NCBI GenBank assembly: GCA_903813345.2
Contig: CAIIXF020000004.1
Location: 12,796,196-12,860,195 of the forward strand
Direction: 5' to 3'
DNA from: Owenia fusiformis
Taxonomy: Eukaryota; Annelida; Polychaeta; Sabellida; Oweniidae
Length of the DNA stretch: 64,000 nucleotides
This document shows positions 51,331 through 63,208 of the stretch, piece after piece; position 1 is the first letter of the stretch; each line of letters opens with the position of its first letter. Made by a program: the position numbers and the translations under genes. The notes beneath the pieces are model-generated. The model was not told the origin of the DNA and ran no database searches. It worked only from the letters and a program-made list of their open reading frames with translations.

Positions 51331-51907
51331 ATGTATATAAGGTTGACACTTATATGATTTTACTACGATATGTTATATAATGTTACTGACCTTTTAACAT
51401 TTAGCCCTATTACAATGTCACTGGTTACAATTTTCTCAACTTCTTAATTAAAAAAATCTACAAAATATGCATACATAGTACACAAGTTCGATTGCTTACA
51501 AAATAGTCCATATTAAATCACATGATGAGTGTCATTTTGTGTTCAATGTGTCAGTCAAGGGTAAATTTTATTGAACATGTTGAAGCTTATTTGGCCAATG
51601 TTGTATTTGCTCACCATACTTTTGTAAGTGTTAACCTGAAAGCATAATTTGTTGGCCTCAGTGCCATTTTGGTCTTATATTGTATTTCTTCGGTCCAATG
51701 CTAACTTGTGAGGCCTTCAAAAGCGATGAAGGAATTTTTGGTTGATTTTAAAAAAGTATTCAAATAATTAAAACAAAATCCCCCCACAATTGATAAAAAT
51801 CAAGATAAACCTTTTATTTCATTAACAAGATACTTTTTTTTTAAATCAACCCAAATTTTCATTGAACAATTACAATATTAAGAGACCTAAACATGTCGTG
51901 TTTAGGG

Positions 51908-53062
51908 GTCAACCCAGTTGTCCGAAACCCAGTTCTCCGAAACCTAGTTCTCCGAAAATTAGGGTATCTTATTTGAAAAATACAATTTTTTTAAACGAAT
52001 AAGATCATTTAGACATATTTTTAAACGAATCTCGTTGTCGCAACCTCTGCGAATCACAACATAACATTGGAATAACGTTGACATCATTGCAAAATTAGGC
52101 TAAATATGCTAAGTCAAGACGTTAATTCTTTAATGTTTAGCCTACGAAAGTTCATATACAGGTGATATACATGTTCAAACAAACAAAGTTAAATTATGTT
52201 ATTCTCATTGTAAAATGGCGTTTACACAACATACATAGATAGGGGTCTACAATTTTTAAACCAATTTTCTTTATGGCCCATGGGCCTTTTTTGAGAGGGA
52301 ACAACATTTTTCCAATGGGTGATGAGCGTTCATAAAAGGAAAAATAGCTTTCCCAAGCCAGTGGGCATTTATTTAGTAAAGTTGACATGTACATCTTTTG
52401 AAACCAAAACTTATTCTTCATTTACGTACTCTGTTCGAGAAATAGAGATTAAATTAAAAGGATGAAGAGAGTACATGCCATTTTGATACGGGGACAGCCT
52501 GCCTTTGTTTCCAGTTGATCCCAGGTGATTAAGTTAAGAATGTTTTGTTCTTTTACGATTTGATAAAATACAGAGACTAAGAAATTAAATGCGACGAAAT
52601 ATTTTGACAACGTAATATGTATACTGTTTTATGGGGGGGGGGCTTTTATTCTTAAAGTACTATTAACTTATTTTATCTGTTTCAAAATGATTCATTTTAT
52701 TTTGCCTATATAAAAGAGATTGAAGAAGATAAGATAAACTGTTCCGTAATATATATTGTGTTTTGATAACCTTTTTTTAAAATCACAATGTAAAATAAAT
52801 CCCCCGTTCCTGCCATTCTGGTAACGCGTGCAATGGATGCAATTCAAAGTGAGAGAGAGAGAGATCTATGAACATCAGAATGCGTCCATGCCATTAATTT
52901 GGCCAAATACATTGCATGAAACCGGCCTAAGCTTAGTACGTCTCCCCTTTCTCTGGTAAATTATGACTATATTTTTCGGAGTGATGGGTTTCAGACAAGT
53001 GGGTTTCGGAGAACTGGGTTTCGGACAACTGGGTTTCGGAGAACTGGGTTTCGGACAACTGG
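51908..53062. mobile_element. Element whose inverted ends are a 15-bp minisatellite (B only)
   Basis: Left end ACCCAGTTGTCCGAAACCCA with two more copies; right end at 52974-53061 with about six inverted copies of CTGGGTTTCGGA(C/G)AA, 15-bp period. It interrupts sequence that is continuous in segment A (ACATGTTGTGTTTA near 35145 and ATTATATTGTAACC near 35287). The internal ORFs are not transposase-like, and the Pro/Lys-rich minus-strand ORF at 52875-53069 is a translation of the 15-bp repeat. Confidence 0.6.
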
Positions 53063-53067
53063 GGTGC

Positions 53068-53400
53068 ACCCAAAATTATATTGTAACCGTTCAAAGGATG
53101 ACCATTCAATTGACGAGGGTAAATTGACGATGTGTTAAGTTTTTAGATTTTTTTATGACTGGTTTAAGAGAAACGTGTGTTCAAAAAGTTCTCCATATCG
53201 ATATTCCAAATTTTTGATCAATTTATACAATTGGAAAATAAATGTAGTATCAAGAAAATGTAAACGTTGCTTAGATGAAAATGACACATATGAACACTTT
53301 TTTGAAAAATGCAGGAAAGCCAAAACTTTGTGGAAAAATATAAAACAAAATTGAAGATTAAGTTTTGTAAATGTATTCGATTAACTGCAAAACACATAGT
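53068..53400 (+). mobile_element. LINE 3' remnant, copy B, decayed
   Basis: Matches 35283-35700 of copy A but lacks ~110 bp of it (the Trp/Arg-rich part) and carries an extra A in AAACAAAATTG. The CCHC knuckle region remains (CKRCLDENDTYEHFFEKC in the plus frame). No intact frame. Confidence 0.65.
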
Positions 53401-53852
53401 CAAAATTATTGTAGTTAGTCAGAGCGATTACGTAATTGTTTATGAACTGGTGCTCTAGTAAGTTGAATTCAGTGTGGGAAATTTTTACGCAAATACATAT
53501 CCCGTTTTTGCGATTTTGACGTTTCGCGGTTATCAATTTTCGCTCATTTTTAGTGTGTTGAAATTTAGCGGCCATATTCATAGGTACGAAAATTTTCGAA
53601 CGGAATGCGTGACATATACGTAATTCGCGTGAAAAGTCCGAACGAAATGCGTACGTTTTTTTTCGGCGTTCGTATTTTTGCTGTGTAGACGATATTTTTT
53701 AGAAATTTTTCTACAGAAATATTTTTGCTTGACAATTACCAGGTAAAATGCGTATTTGCGTGACATTTTCTGTCACGCAAAAATAACTGGCGTGACTTCA
53801 AATTCTTCAGCAAATGCGTGACAAATACGCAAATTGCGGGACAGTTGACAGG

Positions 53853-54304
53853 CCTGCTATCCACCTACGTGGAACATGATACAGTCATTGAAGGGTTCAA
53901 TTTTAAAGATTATTTAATCTCAAAATAGCGCAAATTATTAACATTTCTACAATTTCGGCTTCATTTTATGATTAGACAGATGACAGATCCATAAATAAAG
54001 GCATATGGATGCATTTTAATGCGCAATGACCCGAGGGCGGCCCATGGGGAATAAATAACCAACGACCGCCAGCATAGGTCCAACAAGCCAGATAAAGAAA
54101 TTGAAAGAAAGTGTGCTAAATTCGATGCCCCGAGTGGGAATCGAACCCAGCTGGGATGTATCAAGGGTCATTACAAATGCATCTATAATTCATCATAAAT
54201 TAAGGTTTAATAAACTAAGATAAACTAAACTAAGGTAAACTAAGAACTTTAAAATTGAACCCTTCAAAGACTGTTTCATGTCCTACGTACGTAGGTAGGT
54301 GGGT
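53853..54304. mobile_element. Inverted-repeat element with tRNA-like B box inside
   Basis: GAAGGGTTCAATTTTAAAG at ~53890 is the inverted counterpart of CTTTAAAATTGAACCCTTC at ~54246, extending outward to CCACCTACGT and ACGTAGGTAGGTGG. On the minus strand at ~54148 lies GGTTCGATTCCCACTCGGGG, a tRNA 3'-half-like sequence with a B box, but no A box precedes it. It may combine a MITE with a tRNA-derived SINE fragment. Confidence 0.5.
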
Positions 54305-54383
54305 ATGAGGTAGGAGTTTTTTTTTATACAAAGCCCAAAATAACAAAGGAAGAGAGGTTTTGGTACAAATTAGACTTTAAAAA

Positions 54384-54650
54384 TGATAAATCCCCAGGAT
54401 CAAACGGATTCACAAGTGAAGACGTCTTCTTGCAATTCTTGCGTTTGGCCTACCAAAAATGAAAAAGCCTCCTTACCAGTGTCACACCTCCCTTTATTTT
54501 TTTCTGCACAAGATTTTCTAGTATAGTTGTATTAGGCCTATGTATAATGTAAATGAAACAAATGGGCTATAAACGGCCTAAAAATCATCAAAAAGTTCAA
54601 CAATACGTCTTGCTGCATAGGGTTTTAGCAATGGTTTTGATTAAAACCAT
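54384..54650. other. Duplicated block matching 36838-37098
   Basis: Nearly identical to segment A up to AACCAT, where the B-only insertion begins. No gene. Confidence 0.8.
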
Positions 54651-57322
54651 CCCAATTGAAAAAAGCCTATGGAAAATCATCTCCAATTATCACCTAACTT
54701 ACTATTGATAATTAGTTGAAAGTTAGGTGTAAAAATTCACATGCAAATGAGCTAACTATCAACTTAATTAACGCTTAATTTGCAACTTAATTAACGATTA
54801 ACTACCATCAATATGCAAATGAGCTATAAAGTGGTCGATTCGTCACTGATTTACGTAAATTAGTTGAAACTTAGTCGTAAGTTTGATGTAAGTTAATTTC
54901 TAATTATCACCTAACTTACTATTGATAATTAGTTGAAAGTTAGGTTTAAGTCAGATTTGTGACTTCTCAAAAATGACTCGCTTCTTTTTTGCTTCCCTTC
55001 ACCCGGAGATTTTTGCTTCATCTTGAACTATTTTGTGACAGAATATTCATCTTAATTAGGATCTTTCAGAACAGACAACATTGAACTAGAACTATTGAAA
55101 TTTTACAGCAAGAGGAGGGAAAACCCCATGATTCAATTGATGACATACGATTTCCTCCTTCGCGCGCCTCCTTTTGTCGAAAACATACCCTCCATCTTGG
55201 TTTTCATAGTTTTCAAATTGACCTAGTTTTAAACCAATCAACGTTCGACTCGCTAAACCAATCAGCGACGATGTCATCTCAATACAGATTTACATTATAA
55301 GCGTGTGTCATCTTTGAACCCTGGGGTTTCTCCCCCTCTTTTTCAAAGCTATTCTATTTTGCAAATTTTTAAGATTAATGTTACATAATAAGGCCGTAAC
55401 AGATATAATCAAAAATATGTTTTGAAATGTCTTTGATCTAACAATCATTATTTAGAAGAGCACATTTGGATTAATTGTGAAATATAGGTCACCCATGTTA
55501 GTACCTAAATTGCATTCTAGGATTAATATCATATGATCTGATTCAAAAAGATTTTCAAATTCATAAACATTTCAGACAGAAGTGTGAATAAGATTTAACA
55601 TACATCGTATTCATGTTCTACATACCCTTATAATAACGTTGACCAAATTTCATGGTAGTATACCCAATTGAAAAAAGCCTATGGAAAATCATCTCCAATT
55701 ATCACCTAACTTACTATTGATAATTAGTTGAAAGTTAGGTGTAAAAATTCACATGCAAATGAGCTAATTATCAACTTAATTAACGCTTAATTTGCAACTT
55801 AATTAACGATTAACTACCATCAATATGCAAATGAGCTATTTACGTAAATTAGTTGAAAGTTAGTTGTAAGTTTGATGTAAGTTAATCTCTAATTATCACC
55901 TAACTTACTATTGATAATTAGTTGAAAGTTAGGTTTAAGTCAGATTTGTGACATCTCAAAAATGACTCGCTTCTTTTTCACTCGGAGATTTTTGCTTCAT
56001 CTTGAACTATTTTGTGACGGAATATTCATCTTAATTATTGAAATTTCACAGCAAGAGGAGGGAAAACCCCATGATTCAATTGATGACATACGATTTGCTC
56101 CTTCGCACACCTTTTGTCGAAAACGTACCCTCCATCTTGGTTTTTAAAGTTTTCAAATTGACCTAGTTTTAAACCAATCAACAATCGACTCGCTAAACCA
56201 ATCAGCGACGATGTCATCTCAATACAGATTTACATTATAAGCGTATGTCATCTTTGAACCCTGGGGTTTCTCCCCCTCTTTTTTAAAGCTATTCTATTTT
56301 GCAAATTTTTAAGATTCATGAAAAGCATGTGAAAACATCATTATTGCCATCAACAACTAAAATCAGAACACAAACATTAGTCTATAATGTTACATAATAA
56401 GTACGTAACAAATATAATCAAAAATATGCTTTGAAATGTCTTTGATCTAACAATCACTATTTAGAAGAGCACATTTGGATTACTTGTGAAATATAGGTAA
56501 CCCATGTTAGTACCTAAATTGCATTCTAGGATTAATATTATATGATCTGATTCAAAAAGATTTTTAAATTCATAAACATTTCAGACAGAAGTGTGAATAA
56601 GATTTAACATACATTGTATTCATGTTCTACATACCCTTATAATAATGTTGATACGCACCATTCACGTTGTAATTCTCAATTTTATGAGAGAAATATCTCT
56701 CACATGTTTTCTTTTTCCACCATCTTGAAATTAAATTTAGGGGGTTTGTATTTCTAAATCATGGGCCTAATTTACAACTAATTATCATTATAATCATCCT
56801 ATATGTTAACTATCAACCAATAATCTACTTCAGAACAAAAACGTTTTAATTTACCACTTACTATCACCCTCAAACATTTCATTTCTTAATTATCAACTAA
56901 AAATCATAAATCAGCATTATTGTAAGTTAATTTACGTTGAACTTGCTACTGATAATTAGGCCATAATTATCATTGATTTAATTAACGCTTAACTTTAATT
57001 CCAATTGCCAGCAGAATTGTTGATAATTAGTTGTAAATTAGTTGGTAATAAGTTGGTAATTAGTTTTATTTTTCAATTGGGTAAACATCTCCCACATGTT
57101 TGCTTTTTCCACCATACCTTAATTATCAACTAAAAATCATAAATCAGCATTATTGTAAGTTAATTTACGTTGAACTTGCTCCTGATAATTAGGCTGTTAG
57201 GCCATAATTATCATTGATTTAATTAACGCTTAACTTTAATTCCTATTGCCAGCAGAATTGTTGATAATTAGTTGTAAATTAGTTGGTAATAAGTTGGTAA
57301 TTAGTTTAATTTTTCAATTGGG
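54651..57322. mobile_element. Nested pair of elements with CCCAATTGAAAAA ends (B only)
   Basis: Outer copy 54651-55662 plus 57082-57322 (~1,253 bp) begins CCCAATTGAAAAAAGCCT and ends TTTTTCAATTGGG, flanked by AT/AT. Segment A has the empty site AACCATGGGC. An inner copy of the same family, 55663-57081 (1,419 bp), is inserted in the outer copy with TA/TA flanks. The interiors are AT-rich with many TTAATTAACG and CTAATTATCA phrases. No transposase is seen, so both are non-autonomous. 2-bp AT/TA duplications are close to Tc1/mariner habits, but the family is unassigned. Confidence 0.85.
55663..57081. mobile_element. Inner nested copy, TA-flanked
   Basis: Starts CCCAATTGAAAAAAGCCT and ends TTTTTCAATTGGG, with TA on both sides. 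It aligns with the outer copy up to ~56645, then contains ~400 bp that the outer copy has in shortened form after 57082. The TCTCCCACATG and TTTTTCCACCAT motifs are shared. Confidence 0.82.
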
Positions 57323-57933
57323 ATGGGCTTTCAACTCTAATTGAAAGCCCATGTATAAAACTTCTGACATGAACGCTAGCGTCAGCTATACCGTAAGGAA
57401 GATATGAACACTTTCTGTTTTATTATTTGAGGCTTTGAAAACCACGAGTCTTCGATAATTTTGTTTTCATACTTATCTCGTGTTTATTACCTATCTAATG
57501 ATTATCCTGATATCCATGACTTTTAAATTTCCCGCATATTTTCATAACCGGAAGTTAATCCAAATCGAGGCAAAATGAAAAATTGAAAAAATGTACAAAA
57601 TATATGAAGACATTTTTATCTCGTTAGGAATTGAACTGTTCAAAAAATACAAAATAGTAGAATACCGTCAGATTTGCTTGCGTGGTTATGTTTAAATGTA
57701 TGCGAATACGTGCCAATGGACGGAGAGACGTTGAGAAGTAGAGAGTAGTTAAAAAACCCAATTATCACCCACGGCTTCGACAGTCACTTTCAACACATCT
57801 CTACGTGGTATTGTAGGCATTCTTGATTTATTTGCGATGGTTTATTTTGTACATGTATATATTTTGCAATGTGATTATGTGAGGCGAGATGCAATGCCAG
57901 ATCTGAGTCAATATGTTTTAGTCTGTGTCAATC
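57323..57933. other. Duplicated block matching 37100-37717
   Basis: Continues segment B after the insertion. ACGCTAGCGT, CGGAGAGACGTTGAG and TGATTTATTTGCGATGG are shared with A. No gene. Confidence 0.8.
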
Positions 57934-58811
57934 ATAGGCCAAGGGAAAAGTAATAGATATCTAGTAAGCTGTATATAGTTCTATATACGGCTTACTATTA
58001 CTTTACCATTGGCCTCACAGATCCGGAGCCAGATCCAGCCCCTGTTGGTAGTAGGCTCAAAGGATAAATGGGAAGATGAGACACGAGCCAAAAATGGCAC
58101 ATCAAAAAAATGACCACCCAAAAATATGACCCTCGTACTGACCTTTATTTTTCCATCTGTCAGACATTGATTGATCAATATTTACCCTGTAATCTCTTCT
58201 TTTATGTATTAGTTTGAAATGTTGCATGATATCCATTATTGACGCTGTAATTCGACTTTTCCCGGGACATTTATTTCAAATTTTCAGAACGTAAAGATAA
58301 TGGAGCACTTCGGTAATTTCCGGCAGTGTCCGATGTTGTTCGTCTCTCAAATTACGTCACATCGCAACAAACAGCCAATGAAAGTAAAGAATCGCGTAGC
58401 CTAATAAACCGTCGTTATTGTTTCTACGGGAGTTTAAGAAACGTCATGGGACTTCTCGGTAATCTCTGATGTGACATCATCCGGAGTGGCGTCACATTCT
58501 CAGAAAAGGCATTTGACTTCGGGAATAATCATTTGAACAACGGAGATAGCCGAAGTGCTCTATTAAATATACGCTAGATTATTTTATGCTTTTATCAACA
58601 GACACTTTCTTGGATGTTTGGCTTTAGTGATTGGAGTTGAAGCTAACAATAGTACGCATCGTTTGAGGTATGGCATGTGATATTTATTGATAAACTGACT
58701 CCAAAATCAAGGAAAAATAAATTTTCCGAAGATGGCGTGTCTTGTCCTTGAGTATATTTATTGATTCTAGACACAGAGGAGCTTATCTGGCAGAGGTCCG
58801 TGATTGGCCTA
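57934..58811. other. B-specific sequence replacing the 4-kb A-specific segment
   Basis: Between blocks that match A on both sides, B has 878 bp that A lacks. It includes a hairpin at ~57942-58012 (GTAATAG..AAGCTG/CGGCTTACTATTAC) and an inverted pair GAGCACTTCGG (58303) / CCGAAGTGCTC (58550) bounding a CpG-rich ~260-bp stretch. Homology to A resumes exactly at GTGTCAATAATCTGC. It could hold a different 5' exon or promoter for gene B. Confidence 0.55.
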
Positions 58812-60098
58812 TGGTGTCAATAATCTGCAAAATGCTAATAAGCCCATATGAAGCAGATATATAATTTAACAGTGAAAGAATTTGAATAGAATATTATTTA
58901 AAAACCTAAACATTTAGAAATAAATCTATGGTTTACAACTCATTTGAAAATTGAAAGGAACCTTCCTTGTTGGCCCCTGTACTCCCTAGGAAGTCCCTTT
59001 ATGTTGAAATAATGTACCCTGGGGCGACTGTCAGGCTGCCGGATTGACATCTTCCCTCTTTACCAGTAGTGCAGGTTTGTTGCTGTGCACTGGGGACCTT
59101 TTACATTAAAACATAGATCTTCTACTGTATATTAAAAACCCACCTATTTAATTGCAGAGGTTGATCGAGGTCATTTAGCTTGTAAGGCGTGTAAAATTCT
59201 CACATGTTGTAATCAGATGGAGAATCTATAGAGACTTTCTCAGGAATAATATCCTGGCACTGAATAAACGCAGTGAGCCCAAAGCAAAGATACCAGTATT
59301 TAACCCCCACAACAAAATTTGGCTCAATGCAAGGTTTGATAGACTTGCATTGTCTCAGATTATAAAATTGCATGTACTCTACCTCAAACCACAAATACAT
59401 AGAAAGATTTTCATAAAATTATTGGACCGACCCAAGGCCATCATATGCACTTGTCTTTCTGTGTTTTTTTCAATCAAAACTTATCTCTCATGATTTGGGG
59501 ATCATACAAAGACACACGGTCCTAACTTCGACCGTTAATTTGAATTTTTGACCTACCAGGTGCTTGAAAATCAAGGATTGCGAGTCTCATACTGCAGAAA
59601 AAGCAGAACAAAATCTGTCGGTGCATTACTTTATTGTAAAGAGTCCCTCGTTCTAGCAGCGTTTTGGTCCCCAGCTGTCAGAAGGCCTTCTTACAGCTGG
59701 GGACCAAAATGCCGCTGGAAGTAGGGACTCTGTTGAAGAGAATAATGTACCATCAGAAAGGGATTTGTGTTATGCTTTGAATGGAACAAGTTTGAAGAAA
59801 AACGGTGCAGTAAAGACTCGTAATCCTTGATTTTCAAACATCCGGTAGGTCAAAAATTCAAATTAACGGTCGAAGTTAGGACTGCGTGAAAGAATTACTT
59901 TAGATCTTTTTTCCATCCTTCAAGATTGGGCCTCGGGGGTATGGCACTATTAAGTGGAAAGAATTGAAATACCCTTTGGCCAGGATGGTATTTTTAATGA
60001 CCCAAAGCTTACATTATGTTGATTCTTCACAAGTCCATTACTTTTTTGATTTTATTGTATTATTAATTTGAACTAAAACATTTGTCTTTTAATTCCAG
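58812..60098. other. 5' region of zinc-finger gene B, matches A
   Basis: Matches 41762-42114 and 43298-44243, lacking the hAT-like element. Includes the upstream inverted repeat at 59513-59888 and the acceptor TGTCTTTTAATTCCAG at 60098. Confidence 0.75.
59513..59888. repeat. Inverted repeat upstream of zinc-finger gene B
   Basis: Same structure as 43658-44033, with a 2-bp shortening at CAGTA(TA)AGAC and one C-to-T change in the right arm (GGACTGCGTG). Confidence 0.85.
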
Positions 60099-60103
60099 AG
60101 GAG

Positions 60104-62041
60104 ATGGATTCTAAAGAAAAAGATGATGATATATACAATATCAAACAGGAGGATCTGAATGATGCACATTATCAACAATATGCAAATAATGATTCCACGC
60201 TTATTCAAGAAAACATTTATATAAATGGTACAGGCATCAAACAAGAACCTTGTGAAGATTATACAACAATTAAACAGGAAACATGTGAACCAATTTACAA
60301 AAGCAGTGAGGATTATATAGATATTGAACTTGATGTTAAGACAGAACTTTCAGATATTACACAAGTTACAAGCGAGGTAAAGAAAAACCTTTGCTCAGCT
60401 TCAGAGGAAACTATGGGATGTGAAATAGAGCCAAACGGACTATTGAAATCTGATGTACATATTGACAAAAATGCATTTGAAGGGTACATTCCTGATGGTT
60501 TTATATCTAATAGCGAATATAATGCGAGTGATGAAAGAGACCATACACTTGAAAGAAGTTCAAAAAAGCTAAATAATTCGAATGAATCATTTAGGTGTGA
60601 GATCTGTGGGAAGTGTTACAGTATCAAAGATGATTTTGAAGAACATGTTTTTTTGGTTCATACAAGAAAGCGACCCTTTCAATGTGAAACTTGTGAAAAA
60701 AGCTTTATGTCATCACCTATGTTAAAACGTCACATGTTGGTTATGCATAATGACAAAAAGCCTTTCAAGTGTAAATTTTGTTCAAAAAGCTTTCAGTGGT
60801 CTTCTCAATTCAAAAGTCATGAAGTCATTCACACTGGGGAACGGCCATTACAGTGTAACGTTTGTGATAAACGTTTTAAACAGACTGGTGCGTTGAGATA
60901 TCACGAAATGATTCATACTGGGAAAAAGCCCTATAAGTGTAAAAACTGTTCAAAATGCTTTCCAAGATCTGCTGATTTAAAAAGACATGAAACGCTTCAT
61001 ACAGACCTACGGCAATATGAGTGCAAGGTGTGTACCAAGAAGTTTAAATGGTATGGCAGTTATAAACTACACAAAAGAATACACATCGCAGATAGTAAAT
61101 TAAAGTGTAAATTTTGTGGAAAATGTTTACAAACAGCTAGTAGTTTGAGACAACATGAGATGATTCATACTGGAGAAAAACCTTTTAAATGCAAAATTTG
61201 TTTAAAACATTTTAGGCATTCTAGAACTTTGAACTGTCATATGCTTTTACATACTGGTAAGCCCTTTAAATGTAAAGTATGTGCAAAAGTCTTTCAAAGA
61301 GCTAACAATTTAAAAGTACATGAGCTCATTCATAGTGGAGTCAAGGCTTTTAAATGTGATACGTGCGAAAAATGCTTTGTAGATCCTTATAGATTGAAAC
61401 GGCATAAAGTGACACATACTAAATCCTATAAGTGTGAAGAATGTCAAATGGGTTTCAGACGACTATTTGATTTGAAAAAGCATAAAAAAGTCCAACATGA
61501 AAGGACACGCAATAGGACAAAAAGGAACTTTATGTGTCACATTTGTGATCAATCATTTGTGAAGTTTAGTGCCTTAAAGTCACACAGACTGATACATAGT
61601 AACGAAAATGTGTACAATTGTAAATTGTGTGATAAGGTGTTTGAAAACTCAGGTGATTATGAAAGCCATCAATCTTTTCATAAAAAAGAAAACTTTAAAT
61701 GTAAATTTTGTATGAAGTATTTCAATGACTGTGATACATTAAAAATGCATGAAATGTTCCATACTGGAGCAACACCATTTATATGTAAACAATGTCAAAT
61801 GGGTTTTGAAACGAGAATTGAATTGAGAAAACATGAAATACTCCACTCTGTTAAACATAAAGTACCTAAATTAGACAAGGATTTTAAATGCAAACTTTGT
61901 TCAATTACTTTTATGCAGGCTTCTACATTAAAGATCCATGCAATGACACATTCTGAAGAAAAAACAATCAAATGTTCAATATGTGATAAGAAATTCTCAA
62001 GACCATTTGACTTAAAGATACATGAAAGGGTTCATAAATAA
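60104..62041 (+). CDS. 17-finger C2H2 zinc-finger protein, copy B
   Basis: 645 residues, no indel relative to copy A (exact 15,855-bp offset across the frame). Same four SUMO-type motifs and 17 fingers. Differences from A: K to N before finger 1; L to F in finger 3 (core Leu); I to R at helix +6 of finger 5; T to A in the finger 6-7 linker; S to R at helix -1 of finger 9; E to D before finger 16; F to S in the finger 16-17 linker; R to P at helix +1 of finger 17. One silent change (GAC to GAT) in the N-terminal region. The R-to-P change near the start of the last finger's helix may weaken that finger. The shared acceptor and 5' intron sequence suggest similar splicing, but the distal upstream DNA differs. 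Confidence 0.97.
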   Translation: MDSKEKDDDIYNIKQEDLNDAHYQQYANNDSTLIQENIYINGTGIKQEPCEDYTTIKQETCEPIYKSSEDYIDIELDVKTELSDITQVTSEVKKNLCSASEETMGCEIEPNGLLKSDVHIDKNAFEGYIPDGFISNSEYNASDERDHTLERSSKKLNNSNESFRCEICGKCYSIKDDFEEHVFLVHTRKRPFQCETCEKSFMSSPMLKRHMLVMHNDKKPFKCKFCSKSFQWSSQFKSHEVIHTGERPLQCNVCDKRFKQTGALRYHEMIHTGKKPYKCKNCSKCFPRSADLKRHETLHTDLRQYECKVCTKKFKWYGSYKLHKRIHIADSKLKCKFCGKCLQTASSLRQHEMIHTGEKPFKCKICLKHFRHSRTLNCHMLLHTGKPFKCKVCAKVFQRANNLKVHELIHSGVKAFKCDTCEKCFVDPYRLKRHKVTHTKSYKCEECQMGFRRLFDLKKHKKVQHERTRNRTKRNFMCHICDQSFVKFSALKSHRLIHSNENVYNCKLCDKVFENSGDYESHQSFHKKENFKCKFCMKYFNDCDTLKMHEMFHTGATPFICKQCQMGFETRIELRKHEILHSVKHKVPKLDKDFKCKLCSITFMQASTLKIHAMTHSEEKTIKCSICDKKFSRPFDLKIHERVHK

Positions 62042-62179
62042 CTGAGATAATTATGTTCTTTCTTAAGTTACATGTATGGATGCTTGTAAAACTCTACATT
62101 TATGTTGTATAAAAATACACGGCATTAACATGACAAAATGTCACCACCTAGTTGCTCACAATATTATTTGTTCAAACTT

Positions 62180-62660
62180 AAGTCAGATTTGAATTTCTGA
62201 GAACTCTGTAGATGATTTTGAAAAAATGGTCAATTTGAAACAAGTTTTTTGACCCTGAGAATGTCATTGAAGGTGAAATCAGATTTGAACTTCTGAGAAT
62301 TTGAAGAAGATTTTGATAAAAAATATTGGTCAATTTGAAGCAAGTTGAAAAAATACCGTTTTGACCTTGAGAAGGTTATTGAAGGTCAAATTGTTTTTGA
62401 CCTTGAAAATGTCATTGAAAGTCAAATCTATATTCAGATTTGAACCTGTTGATGATTTTGAAAAATAATATTGGTCAATTTGAAGCAAATTGAAAAAAGA
62501 CCTCTTTGGACCTGAGAAGGTCAAATCTTTTTGACCTTTAAAATGTCATTGAAGGTCAAATCTATATCGAACTTTTGAAAACTTGTAGATGATTTTGAAA
62601 AATGGTCAATTTGAAAAAGACCTTTTTGACCTTGAAAGGGTCATTAAAGGTCAAAATCTT
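62180..62660. repeat. Degenerate ~115-bp repeats 3' of zinc-finger gene B
   Basis: Uninterrupted version of the repeats at 46325-46640 and 48320-48490. GACCTTGAGAAGGTTATTGA and its variants recur about four times. Confidence 0.7.
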
Positions 62661-63208
62661 ACTTGGAAGTTCTAAGAAATTGTTACAGATGCCGATCGCC
62701 AATCACCATCCACCTTCACAAAAAATGGTGACCATAACAATATGTCATCACTTTTTGATAGTAATGCCATAATTTTTGCTAAAAAATTTGTCAACACTTC
62801 TGTAATATTCAGTGTTTCCAGTCTGTTTTGTCCATGGTTAGAAGTAAAAGCTGTTAAAATATCAAAGTACGAAAAGGCCATTGGTTGGTTCATTGGCCAT
62901 TCATTGGTTGAGGTAAAGTTGAGACACAACGGCAAAAATCAAATAAAAATCAACACCAAAGATTTTGTAAGTAATTTTGTTTGGTACTAGATGATATTTT
63001 TATCAATTTCAAAAGTGGTAGTTATTACTGTAATTTATACCTGATGGGTGTTTTCAATGTGATCAATCGATTAATTCCGAGTCCTGACGGAATGGCTATG
63101 ATTATTAGGTCAGCTCAATCTGTCAATGTTGCGATTGTTTGACTTTTGCCTGTGTCTTTACCATCTCACTTAGCATAGGGTGAATTAGCTTACTAGTAAG
63201 GGATTTAA

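Larger units (their letters stand above)
49410..51728. other. Spacer between segments A and B
   Basis: No gene recognised. Contains the hairpin at 49655-49818, three short direct repeats of the type GTGAGGCAAATTTA near 50215-50275, and a duplicated phrase (GCAGCCGCAGAGCCA at ~50790 and ~50873). May itself be part of the duplication unit, since copy B is cut off before this point. Confidence 0.4.

Noticed and set aside
52875-53069. Pro/Lys/Ser-rich repeat peptide on the minus strand
   Set aside because: Direct translation of the 15-bp minisatellite at the element end.
54121-54170. tRNA-like sequence on the minus strand (GGTTCGATTCCCACTCGGGG)
   Set aside because: Only the 3' half with a B box is present; there is no A box or cloverleaf 5' half upstream, so it is treated as a tRNA-derived repeat fragment.
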